DNA of 64,000 nucleotides from CAWGYT01 sp963826795 (GTDB taxonomy: Bacteria; Planctomycetota; Planctomycetia; Pirellulales; Pirellulaceae), in the NCBI GenBank assembly GCA_963826795.1, contig CAWGYT010000022.1, positions 62,001-126,000 on the forward strand, given 5' to 3'. A model generated the notes under the pieces. That model did not search any database and was not told where the DNA came from. It worked only from the letters and a program-made list of their open reading frames with translations. Positions 56,098 through 64,000 of this stretch are shown piece after piece. The translations under genes were made by a program, and so were the position numbers. Position 1 is the stretch's first letter. Each line of letters starts with the position of its first letter.

Positions 56098-58819
56098 ATG
56101 CGTCGCACCAGCGATCGAAGCAGCCATTTGGCGAGTCGGCGGAAATCCATGCGTTGGGGAACGCGAGTCGAATCCCTGGAAAGCCGTCGCATGATGTTCG
56201 GGGACGGAGTCCTGGTCGCCGACGCGATCGTCGACCTGCCCTCGATCGACCTGACTCCCCCGGGCTTAGTCGCACGAGCGGATACGTGCATCGATTTCGA
56301 GGATTTGGGACCTGCGGCGAGCTACGGCGTTGGCGGGTTCTTCATCGCGGACAACAGCGGACTGCAAGCCAAGTTCACGGGCCAACCGTTCACCTGGTCC
56401 GGGGGTGGTGTCACGGTGGGCGGCAGTGCCTCGGTCGCCCACTCGCAGCTGGCCGGACACCTCGGACAGGACCTGGCGGTGAATAACATCTTGCTGGATG
56501 TCGATTTCAACGGCATCGTGTCGGGGCTCCGGATGAACTTCGGCGAATACGGCGGCAATCTGAATCTGGAGGTGAACGGCGATTTCCGGAACTTCGAGGA
56601 TTTTCAGGATCTGCATGGACTCGCGGTCGGTGGCACGTTGATCCAAGTTGTCGCCGGTGGATTCGGAGACGACCAGGGGACGCTGGAGGTCCAAGGCCCG
56701 ATTCATTCGTTCAAGGTCGGTGGTCAGGAACTTTGGATCGATCACCTTTGTATCCGCGAACTCGAGAATTTTGAATTCGACTGGGGTGATGCGCCAGATC
56801 AGCCCTACCGGACCCTGGCCGCGGCACAGTGGAGCCAGGCATCGGGTGGATCCGAAGGTCCACCTGGGTCGACTCGTCGATGCGGAGGCCGACGGGCAAC
56901 CCACTTCGGCCGCGGATGGCGATGATCATTTGCCGGGGGCGGCCGTCGACGACGAAGACGGTGTGAACTTCCTCACGCCCCTGGTACCCGGCCAGCCCGC
57001 GCAAGTCGAAGTCGTGGCGTCCGTCGACGGTTGGCTGAACGCCTGGATCGATTTCGACCGCGACGGGGTGTGGTCCGCGGGTCCCACCGAAAATGTGTTC
57101 TTCGCCCAGCCGCTCAATGCCGGCGTGAATCTCCTTTCCTTCATGGTGCCAGCGAGCGCCCAGCCCGGCCCCAACGAGCCCACCTATTCCCGCTGGCGGT
57201 TCAGCACCACCGACCGTGTCCTCCAGCCCTATCAGGCAGACGAGCCCGTGCCGGACGGCGAAGTGGAAGACCACTTGGTGTTTATTCAGGAACGCGATCC
57301 AGACCCGCAACCGCGTCTGGACTTCGGCGACGCGCCGGATACGCCCTACCCGACCCTGCTGGCGCACAATGGAGCGCGACACCTGGTCGATCCGAACGTC
57401 CACCTCGGGAAGCGTATCGAAGCGGAACCCGACGGACAACCCACGTTGGCCTCCGACGGGGACGATCAAAACGTGGCCGCCATGGTCGATGACGAGGACG
57501 GCGTGACCTTCCTCACGCCCCTGGTCCCGGGTCAACCGGCGCAGGTCGAAGTCGAAGCTTCGGTCGACGGCTGGCTGAACGCCTGGATTGACTTTGATCG
57601 CAACGGCGTCTGGACCTCGGGAGGCGCCGAGAATATCTTCGTCGGGCAACCGCTCAACGCGGGCGTCAATGTGCTCTCATTCATGGTTCCCAACAGCGCC
57701 CAACCTGGACCGAACGAGCCCACCTACTCACGCTGGAGGTTCAGCACGACGGACAAGATTCTGCGTCCTTCCCAAGCGGGACAGCCGTTGCCGGACGGCG
57801 AAGTCGAGGACCACTTGGCGTTTATCCAGGAACGCGATCCGGATCCGCAGGTGCGTCTGGACTATGGCGATGCACCCGACACGCCCTATCCGACCTTGCT
57901 CGTCAACGACGGAGCCCGGCACGTCATCGATCCCGAGATCCGGCTGGGCGAGCGAATCGAAGAGGATCCGAATGGTCAGCCTCACTTCCTCGCCCTTGGC
58001 GATGACCTGGTCGATGGCACGGACGACGAAGACGGAGTGCGTTTTCTGACACCGCTGGTCCCGGGACAGGATGCGAAGGTGGAGGTGCTGCCGTCGATCG
58101 ATGGTTTCGTAGACGCATGGATCGACTTCGATCAAGACGGCAAGTGGGCGGCGAGCGAACAGATTGCGATCAGCCAGTTTGTGGTCGCCGGCAGCGACAC
58201 GATCTCGTTCGTCGTGCCCCGTGACGCGATCCCCCACCCGACACGCCCCGTGTACTCGCGATTCCGTTTCAGCACGACCGGAGGACTGGGCCCCACCGGA
58301 TTTGCGAAGAACGGCGAGGTGGAGGACTACGCGTTGCTCAATGGCGATCTGAACGAGGATGGCAAGATCGACGATCAGGACATCGATCGGCTCTGCCACC
58401 TGCTTCATGCGGGAGATGCCGCGGCGGACTTGAATGGTGACGGCAGCGTGGACGAAGCGGACATGGACTATCTGATCCGCGACATCCTGGGAACCGATTA
58501 TGGCGATGCCAATCTGGACGGCCTGTTCAACTCGGCCGACCTCGTCCAGATTTTTGCCGGCGGCCAGTACAACGACGGGATTCCTCACAATTCGGGCTGG
58601 GCCAACGGAGACTTCAATTGCGACGGCGATTTCGACTCGGCCGATCTTGTCAAGGCAATGCAAACGGGGAAGTATTCCGCCGCGGCCATTCCACAACCGA
58701 GGCGATTGAGTTGGGAGGACCAGCTCGTGAACGGCCTGTTCGGCGACGAGCTTGAGTCGTTCGCGACCGTCCGGCGCCGAGCCGAGCGCGCGGTCGATGA
58801 GGTGTTCGCTCTGGTTTGA
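56098..58819 (+). CDS. Surface protein with three GEVED-type domains and dockerin-like end, one apparent frameshift
   Basis: About 906 residues. The N-terminus has the planctomycete surface-protein motif RVESLESRRMMFGDG. A domain of about 200 residues follows, then three successive repeats of roughly 175-180 residues starting with DWGDAPDQPY, DFGDAPDTPYPTLL and DYGDAPDTPYPTLL. Each holds DDEDGV, TPLVPGQ, a DAWIDFDxDG or NAWIDFDRNG loop, SRWRFSTT or SRFRFSTT, and the closing GEVEDH or GEVEDY. The end has two dockerin-like pairs (GDLNEDGKIDDQDIDRL; GDANLDGLFNSADLVQIF; GDFNCDGDFDSADLV). Repeats 1 and 2 are very similar even in DNA. The break at 56824-56828 comes from a small indel in GCACAG before GARHRVDPKVHLG. 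It is probably calcium-binding and displayed outside the cell. Confidence 0.87.
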
Positions 58820-58882
58820 GCTGCCGATGGTCCCGCGCCGTTCCGCGCCAGGACTGCGCAGGATGCGCACCCAACAACGCAA

Positions 58883-58916
58883 CACGCCGAGTGACTTGAA
58901 AGGGTCACTCGGCGTG
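58883..58916. terminator. Perfect 13-bp hairpin after the GEVED gene
   Basis: Arms CACGCCGAGTGAC (58883-58895) and GTCACTCGGCGTG (58904-58916) pair perfectly around an 8-base loop. It lies 64 bases after the stop, between convergent genes. There is no T tract, so it may act on both strands or with Rho. Confidence 0.7.
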
Positions 58917-58932
58917 CATTCTGCGCTCTGCC

Positions 58933-59022
58933 GCGCTGCGATGACATGCGCTGCGACGACATGCGCTGCGACGACATGCGCCGCGACGACATGCGCCGCG
59001 ATGACATGCGCTGCGATGACAT
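58933..59022. repeat. Six tandem copies of a 15-bp unit
   Basis: The unit is GCGCTGCGATGACAT with C/T variation at two positions. The array occupies most of the gap between the GEVED protein and the convergent methyltransferase. Minus-strand frames through it read as Met-Ser-Ser-Arg/Gln-Arg repeats and are not credible genes. Confidence 0.9.
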
Positions 59023-59042
59023 CTACATCACATGAGGGCTCG

Positions 59043-60422
59043 TCAATCGACGACCAACCAGACCGCCTTCAAGTATTCCGTCTCCAGGCAGCTGCCGATC
59101 ACGGGGTGGTCGGCCGCCGCCCCCGACTTGCCCAAGATGCGAATTTCGCGGCCGCGACCTTCTTCCGAATCGGCGCGGCGAGCCGCTGCGACGATCAGGT
59201 TCACGAACTCCAACTCGGGCAGCAATCCCGCGCAGGAACAGGTCAACATGATGCCGCCGGGTCGAACCAACTGCAGCGCGAGTCGGTTGAGGGCGAAGTG
59301 TTTACGGGTTCCCTCTTCGACTTCCGTGCGAGTGCGAATCAACTTGGGCGGATCCAATACGACGACGTCGTACTGGCGGCCTTGCTGCAGCACGTCGCGC
59401 ATGTAAGCGAACGCATCGGCCTGCACGAAGCGGGGGCGAACTTGGTTCAGATTCGCATTCTCGCGTGCCAGAGCCAGCGGGACGTGATCCAGATCCACTC
59501 CGGTCACCTGTTGCGCCTTGCCCAAGCGAGCGGCTTGCACTGAAAAGCCACCGGTGTAACAACACAAATCCAGGACCTGTTTCCCCGCACAAAACTCGGC
59601 CAGACGTTTGCGATTGTCACGTTGGTCGCAAAAGAAACCCGTCTTGTGACCGCCCTCGAAACGAACACGAAAACGAGTCCCGAACTCCTCGATGGTGACC
59701 TGCGTCGGCAGTTGCGGTGACGAGCGGACCGCCGGGTTGCAACCTTCCTGACTCACAAATTGCGGACTCGGCTGGATCAACGTGTGCTTCGCGCCTACCA
59801 TCGGGGCCAGCCGGTCCAGAATCGCCTGCGCCCGCTGGTACATCCCCAGGCTGAAGGTCTCCGCCGAGAGCACATCGCCCAGACGATCGACCACCAAACC
59901 CGACAGCCCGTCGGATTCGCCGTGAATCAGCCGATAGGCGTTCGTCTCGTTTGGAATCCCCAACAGGTCATGCCGAAGCGACACCGCGCGTGCCAGCTTG
60001 GCATCCCACGCGTCGCGGGTCGGCAGCTCGGGGCCATACCACAACATCCGAACGGCGACTTCACTGCGAGGGTTGTACAAGCCGTAGCCCGCCAACTCAT
60101 CCGCGCCGTTGTAGACCGCGACCAGATCACCCGGCTGGGCACCTTCGGCACGCACCAAACGTTTGCGATACACCAAGGGGTGCATCACGCGTGACTTGAC
60201 ATAGACCGCGGGAATGGATTCCGACGGAGCCACGCCCAGCTCTCGCGGCAACAGGCGAGGTGCTCCGCCGGTGGGCGATTGACCTGAGCGACGGTTTTTC
60301 GATCTCCCACCCGACGTCGCCGCGCGGGAATCCGTCCGTCCGGTCGGACGATCCGCCGTGCTGCGCCGTTTGAATTTGGCCGGTCGGGAAGGTCTTGGTT
60401 CGGGTCTTGGTTTTGCATTCAT
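59043..60422 (-). CDS. rlmI: RlmI-like class I SAM-dependent rRNA large-subunit methyltransferase
   Basis: The protein of about 459 residues has a basic low-complexity N-terminal extension of some 70 residues (PRPSRPAKFKRRSTADRPTG). A PUA domain follows (PAVYVKSRVMHPLVYRKRLV, GDLVAVYNGADELAGYGLYN), then the EEHEE-type middle domain (GLSGLVVDRLGDVLSAE). The Rossmann methyltransferase domain has VLDLCCYTGGFSVQAARLG (SAM motif I), GVDLDHVPLALARENA, VVLDPPKLIRTR and MLTCSCAGLL. This matches RlmI, which methylates C5 of a cytosine in 23S rRNA; the catalytic Cys is in the CSCAG segment. ATG 60422 is chosen over 60620 because MNAKPRPEPRPS is the last start before the basic tail. It converges with the GEVED gene. 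Confidence 0.88.
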   Translation of the reverse strand: MNAKPRPEPRPSRPAKFKRRSTADRPTGRTDSRAATSGGRSKNRRSGQSPTGGAPRLLPRELGVAPSESIPAVYVKSRVMHPLVYRKRLVRAEGAQPGDLVAVYNGADELAGYGLYNPRSEVAVRMLWYGPELPTRDAWDAKLARAVSLRHDLLGIPNETNAYRLIHGESDGLSGLVVDRLGDVLSAETFSLGMYQRAQAILDRLAPMVGAKHTLIQPSPQFVSQEGCNPAVRSSPQLPTQVTIEEFGTRFRVRFEGGHKTGFFCDQRDNRKRLAEFCAGKQVLDLCCYTGGFSVQAARLGKAQQVTGVDLDHVPLALARENANLNQVRPRFVQADAFAYMRDVLQQGRQYDVVVLDPPKLIRTRTEVEEGTRKHFALNRLALQLVRPGGIMLTCSCAGLLPELEFVNLIVAAARRADSEEGRGREIRILGKSGAAADHPVIGSCLETEYLKAVWLVVD

Positions 60423-60674
60423 CGGCTCATCGTAGTCGGCGGCGTAATCGTTGAGAAGGCGGCCACACGGCGCTCGGAAGTTGGCGTGCCCCGCACCATA
60501 CCGCGGCCCGTCGCCCCGGCGGCCGCGAATCCGCGGCGACCGCTTTCCGCATCGCTCGGGCTGCGGTAGCATGGCTCGAGGCTCTTGTCGTACCGCCGCG
60601 AATTCGGGCTTGCCGATCATGGCGCCGGGGGCGGTAGGGCGGTGAGCATCTGGGTCACCTCACGGCGGGCTTCC

Positions 60675-61445
60675 ATGATTCCGATTCACGACGACATTCC
60701 CTCTCGGACGTTTCCCGTCGTGAATTACGCGATGATTGCGTTATGCGGGCTGGTATTTCTCGCCCAGCTGGCCACGAGGACCGACGGCCAGTCGATGGTC
60801 GAGCAGTTCGGGATGATTCCGGCCCGCGTGATGAACCCGGAGGCGAAGCTGCAACTTCCCCAGGAAATCGCGGTGCGGACTCCCTTCGGGGTGGAGGTCC
60901 AGGTCGTCAACCGTCCCGTGGAACCCTCGGCCGTGCCACCGATGTTGACCCTGCTAACGTGCATTTTTCTGCACGGGGGCTGGATGCACTTCTTGGGCAA
61001 TATGTGGTTCCTCCATATCTTTGGCGACAACGTTGAAGATCGTCTGGGCCATGCCGGCTACCTGATTTTCTACCTGGCGGCCGGGATCGCAGCGAGCTTA
61101 ACGCACCTGATCACCAACTCGGGATCCCCGGTTCCGACAATCGGAGCCAGCGGAGCGATCGCGGGAGTGATGGGGGCCTACCTGTACATGTACCCGCATG
61201 CCCGTGTCTTGAGCGTGATCCCCATCTTCTTCTTGATTCAGACGATCGTCCTGCCGGCGCCGATTTTCCTGGGGATCTGGTTCGCCATGCAGTTTCTACA
61301 AGGCATCGCCACGATCACGAATGCTCCGTCAACCGGCGTCGCCTGGTGGGCTCACATTGGCGGCTTTGCGGCCGGAGCGATCGTCGCCAAGCTGCTGAAC
61401 GCGACCCACCATCTGCGTCCGCCTGTCGAGATTCGCCGCCGTTGA
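60675..61445 (+). CDS. Rhomboid-family intramembrane serine protease
   Basis: The 256-residue protein has six or seven membrane helices. FPVVNYAMIALCGLVFLAQ forms the first. The family signature GGWMHFLGNMWFLHIFGDNVED lies after the loop, the nucleophile Ser is in PTIGASGAIAGVMGAYL, and the catalytic His is in WWAHIGGFAAGAIVA, so the Ser-His dyad is intact. A loop between helices 1 and 2 (about residues 45-90) is longer than in GlpG. Rhomboids cleave membrane proteins within the bilayer; the substrate is unknown. ATG 60675 (MIPIHDDIPSRTFP) matches the common bacterial rhomboid start; the frame is open upstream to 60585 without support. It converges with the CotH gene. Confidence 0.93.
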   Translation: MIPIHDDIPSRTFPVVNYAMIALCGLVFLAQLATRTDGQSMVEQFGMIPARVMNPEAKLQLPQEIAVRTPFGVEVQVVNRPVEPSAVPPMLTLLTCIFLHGGWMHFLGNMWFLHIFGDNVEDRLGHAGYLIFYLAAGIAASLTHLITNSGSPVPTIGASGAIAGVMGAYLYMYPHARVLSVIPIFFLIQTIVLPAPIFLGIWFAMQFLQGIATITNAPSTGVAWWAHIGGFAAGAIVAKLLNATHHLRPPVEIRRR

Positions 61446-61470
61446 TCGCTTCGGCGGAAGACGACGATCG

Positions 61471-61498
61471 GATTTCGGATTTCGGATTTCGGATTTCC
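61471..61498. repeat. Four tandem copies of GATTTCG
   Basis: Four 7-base units (the last ending in C) in the 105-base gap between the convergent rhomboid and CotH genes. Confidence 0.85.
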
Positions 61499-61550
61499 CA
61501 GGCAGCGGCGCAGGTCGCAGCGGCGCAGAGCGGCGTGGCGCACGCAACCG

Positions 61551-64000
61551 TTACAACTCGACATCCAGCGTGTCGGGACCCGCGCCCAAAACGGTGTAGG
61601 TCCCTTGAGTGAAGACGTAGACCAGGTCGTCGGTCGTAAAATCACCGTCCCCGTTCCAATCGCCTTCTTCCCAAGTTGAATTTCCGAAAATCGAATCCTC
61701 GTATTCGCCGAACTGCATCACAAGCACGAGGTCCGCGGAATTGAACAGGCCGTCGTGGTTCGAGTCTCCCGCCACGCGAACGGCATCCGATTGTCCCGGC
61801 GTCCCGCCGATCACGGTGCTGGCCTGCCAAGCGCTGGCGACGTTCCACAGTTCCAGGTCGGGCTGATTGGGATTGACGATTTCGAGGGTCGCTCCCTCTC
61901 CATCGGTGGAGTCGTACCAGCCGTCATCATAGGCAAATTGCTGGATGACGGAACCAAAAGCCGCGAGCGTGATCGTCTCGCCCCCATTGCTCAACCGACC
62001 GCTCCATTGACCGGCCACGGGAACATTCGTGCCATAGCGAGCCGCAAACGCCTCCAGATTTTCGACGACGACCAAACGAGCTCCGGGAGCCAGTTGAGTG
62101 ATCGCGCCCGTGGCGAATTCGAATCCAACGCCTTCTTCGGAACCGTTGATGTCGACCTGATCCAGCGAGGCGCCGGTTAGGTCAAGCGTGCGATCACTGA
62201 GATTGACCAATTCGATAAATTCAAATTCGTTGTTGTCGCTGAAGCCCGCCGCTCGCTCCTCAGGCGTGGGATCGTGCGGGTTGTAGTTGACTTCGCTGAT
62301 CCGCAACGACGCGGCCAGTTGCGTGTCCACAGCGGCCGATGCGACGAACTGGGTCGGCTCCGACCAGTGGCTCCAGTGATTGTCGTTATCCAGCATTCGA
62401 ACTCGAACGCGATACGTGCGCCCGGGCTCCAGCAAGTGAGCCGGAATCGTAATGGAATCAGCCGCGCTGGTCAGCACGTCGCTTTCCCACAGCGCGTCCA
62501 TCTCGTACTTGCGATCGGTTGTGCGGTCGTACGGGTCGAACTCGGGCGAGTTGGGATCGGTCACTTCGGCGATCCGCCATTTCAGACCGGCGAATTCAGC
62601 ACCGATCGGACTCGCAAAAGCGGACGACTGGAAGCTTAATCCGTTCAGCGGAAACGTTTCGTCGCCCAGATAGTTGACCGACGGCGTGCCCGGGATGTTG
62701 GCTTCGTTCGTCAGAATCTGGCGCGTCATCCAGTTGCTACGCGTGACGATGTAGTCCTTCATCAACTGGATCATGCCGGGATAATCCTTGGTATCTGCCT
62801 CGGCATAAAATTTCCAATTAACGGCGTTCTTGCTGCTGTTCGTGTAACGCGACGCCGTCGCATTGATCGGGTTATAGTCCCACATCGCGCGATCCGCATC
62901 GACCCACGAAAGCTCACCCGGCTGGTAGACGATGCTTGCCATTTGGTCGATCAGCATCCCCGTCTGTTCGGGGTTGTACAGCAGATCCATGATCTCTCGC
63001 AGCACGTTCTGGTACTCGGCGTTCAATCGGTTTCTCAAGTCGATGTTCGCCTGATTCACGTACTCGTTGAAATCCGCGTTCTTGGCGACCTTCACGTTGA
63101 ATTCGTGATTCTCGTTGCCGTACATATTGTCGGCCCAGATCAGGTCGAGATCCCAAGGGTGGATCTGCCACTTGCCCGTCTCGGGATTGTGGAAGTAATA
63201 AAAATTCTTGCCGAACGCGGTATCGTAATGGTGGATGGCTTGCGAGATCGCTTGATATCCGTAGTACCGCGCGAGATCCAGGTTTTCGGTCCACCAGTCG
63301 ACGGAGGGTCGCCGGCTACCGAGGAATTCGCGCGTGAACGCCCGCACGTCCGAGGCGTCATCCACCTGGTTGGCCCCTTGATTGACGGTCGACTCGGGCG
63401 CATTGCCCTCCATCTTGTAGAAGTTCCCGTCGGGCAGATCGTGCTCATCCAGGAAGTTGCCATCGGGTTGTTCAATGGCCAGATAAAGTCCTTGGAAGTC
63501 GCCGTCGTACTGACTTTCGCCCTGCTCATTTTCATCGGTAATGATGCGGAAATGAACGTAGTGCGTATTGGGGCTCTCGGTCCCCGCTAAATCGAACAGC
63601 TTGAAGCCGACCGATTCGAACAAGCCCTGCTCGCCACGATGTCGGTAGTCGCCCTGCTGGATGATGGCCGAGAAGTTCAGCTTGTCCCAGGTCGTCGCGT
63701 ATTCGGCGCCGTAGTTGTCTCGAGCCTGGAACTCGTGGCCCTTCTCGAAGTCGAACTTCCACATGTTCTTGCCCATCGCATACCGCCAGACCCCACCCCG
63801 GGCGCGGAAGTTGATGTGGTCATAGACCATGCCGTCGTAAATCAAGGTCCCTTCCCAGCGATAGTCGCTGCCGGTGTAGCCGCCGCGGAGTGCCGAGTCG
63901 GAGATATACTGTGAGTCAACATGCTGTTCGTGAGTCGTGATCAAATGGTACACGGGAATCGATTCGAGCAGCTCGGAGCTGTACGTCGCTTCCGGCGTTG
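61551..64000 (-). CDS. CotH-kinase surface protein with lamin-tail and dockerin-like domains, N-terminus outside the window
   Basis: The frame is open to the right edge, so the N-terminus is missing; about 816 residues are visible. The first part is a CotH domain: YDGMVYDHINFRARGGVWRY, FDLAGTESPNTHYVHFRIITD, LYLAIEQPDGNFLDEHDLPDG, NFYKMEGN and IHPWDLDLIWADNMYG. These are the atypical protein-kinase signatures also seen in spore-coat CotH. A fibronectin-like region (RTYRVRVRMLDNDNHWSHWS) follows, then a lamin-tail domain (ISEVNYNPHDPTPEERAAGF, EFIELVNLSDRTLDLTGASL) and two dockerin-like loops at the C-terminus (GDSNHDGLFNSADLVLVMQFG; GDWNGDGDFTTDDLVYVF). No frameshift is seen. It is probably an exported protein that phosphorylates or binds surface proteins; the role in planctomycetes is unknown. 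Confidence 0.9.
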   Translation of the reverse strand, partial: TPEATYSSELLESIPVYHLITTHEQHVDSQYISDSALRGGYTGSDYRWEGTLIYDGMVYDHINFRARGGVWRYAMGKNMWKFDFEKGHEFQARDNYGAEYATTWDKLNFSAIIQQGDYRHRGEQGLFESVGFKLFDLAGTESPNTHYVHFRIITDENEQGESQYDGDFQGLYLAIEQPDGNFLDEHDLPDGNFYKMEGNAPESTVNQGANQVDDASDVRAFTREFLGSRRPSVDWWTENLDLARYYGYQAISQAIHHYDTAFGKNFYYFHNPETGKWQIHPWDLDLIWADNMYGNENHEFNVKVAKNADFNEYVNQANIDLRNRLNAEYQNVLREIMDLLYNPEQTGMLIDQMASIVYQPGELSWVDADRAMWDYNPINATASRYTNSSKNAVNWKFYAEADTKDYPGMIQLMKDYIVTRSNWMTRQILTNEANIPGTPSVNYLGDETFPLNGLSFQSSAFASPIGAEFAGLKWRIAEVTDPNSPEFDPYDRTTDRKYEMDALWESDVLTSAADSITIPAHLLEPGRTYRVRVRMLDNDNHWSHWSEPTQFVASAAVDTQLAASLRISEVNYNPHDPTPEERAAGFSDNNEFEFIELVNLSDRTLDLTGASLDQVDINGSEEGVGFEFATGAITQLAPGARLVVVENLEAFAARYGTNVPVAGQWSGRLSNGGETITLAAFGSVIQQFAYDDGWYDSTDGEGATLEIVNPNQPDLELWNVASAWQASTVIGGTPGQSDAVRVAGDSNHDGLFNSADLVLVMQFGEYEDSIFGNSTWEEGDWNGDGDFTTDDLVYVFTQGTYTVLGAGPDTLDVEL

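Noticed and set aside
58585..59022. Minus-strand frame starting with Met-Ser-Ser-Arg repeats
   Set aside because: It arises from the 15-bp array and then runs antisense to the GEVED gene.

Overview
The window looks like chromosomal DNA of a GC-rich planctomycete, most likely from the Pirellulales side of the phylum. The evidence is the mix of lineage-typical genes: secreted or surface proteins that begin with the short LEPR/LESR-type N-terminal motif (subtilase at 1.8-4.4 kb, GEVED protein at 56-59 kb), a DUF1570 zincin, a formylglycine sulfatase, a CotH protein with a dockerin-like end, a VPEP C-terminal sorting-like signal, a Ser/Thr kinase with a WD40-type sensor half, and a MoxR-DUF58-transglutaminase cluster. 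No rRNA, tRNA, CRISPR array, insertion-sequence transposase or phage module was recognised.

Layout. 0-4.4 kb: start of an S9 peptidase (-), a small unknown protein (-), a DUF442 phosphatase-like protein (+) and a secreted subtilase (-). 4.9-10.9 kb: an efflux module with HlyD/MacA-like adaptor and MacB-like permease (+), and a convergent giant TolC-like lipoprotein (-). 11.3-15 kb: AroH-type chorismate mutase in one open frame with a sulfatase (+), then a DUF1570 protein (-). 15.3-18.9 kb: YacG, a membrane protein, a P-II protein overlapping a receiver-like protein (-), and a phosphotransferase. 19.3-23.1 kb: DsbD-like protein (+) and PurM (-). 23.5-27.9 kb: GlgX-like glycogen debranching enzyme and a Ski2-like helicase (+). 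28.1-31.1 kb: an SDR, a ROK kinase and an OleA-like condensing enzyme (-). 31.8-34 kb: two apparent pseudoenzymes (+), a class I glutamine-amidotransferase homologue without its cysteine and an AnmK-fold protein without its catalytic motifs. 34.9-40.3 kb: a class V aminotransferase (+) and MoxR-DUF58-TgpA (-). 40.3-41.4 kb: a gene-free, repeat-packed island. 41.4-47.1 kb: SSS symporter (-), SMUBP2-like helicase (+), YgiQ radical SAM enzyme (-). 47.3-53.5 kb: sigma factor, exported dockerin-like protein and kinase-WD40 protein (+). 54-64 kb: small secreted protein and ChbG-like deacetylase (-), GEVED surface protein (+), RlmI-like rRNA methyltransferase (-), rhomboid protease (+) and partial CotH protein (-).

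Two properties run through the whole window. First, at least eleven genes are broken by single-base indels, often in or beside short homopolymers, while the reading frame resumes perfectly afterwards. This includes housekeeping enzymes, so I read these as consensus errors in the assembly and annotate each gene across its whole span. Second, palindromic or tandem repeats sit mostly where genes converge (13.6, 21.9, 28.0, 53.6, 58.9, 61.5 kb), with a larger array at 34 kb and an unusual island at 40.4-41.4 kb.

Most of the window is ordinary planctomycete gene content. The points most worth following are the 91-bp element with perfect 12-bp terminal inverted repeats at 40.9 and 41.2 kb, the neighbouring pair of pseudoenzymes at 31.8-34.0 kb, the P-II/receiver-like overlap, and the sigma factor-surface protein-kinase row. 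I did not find a clearly new multi-gene system.
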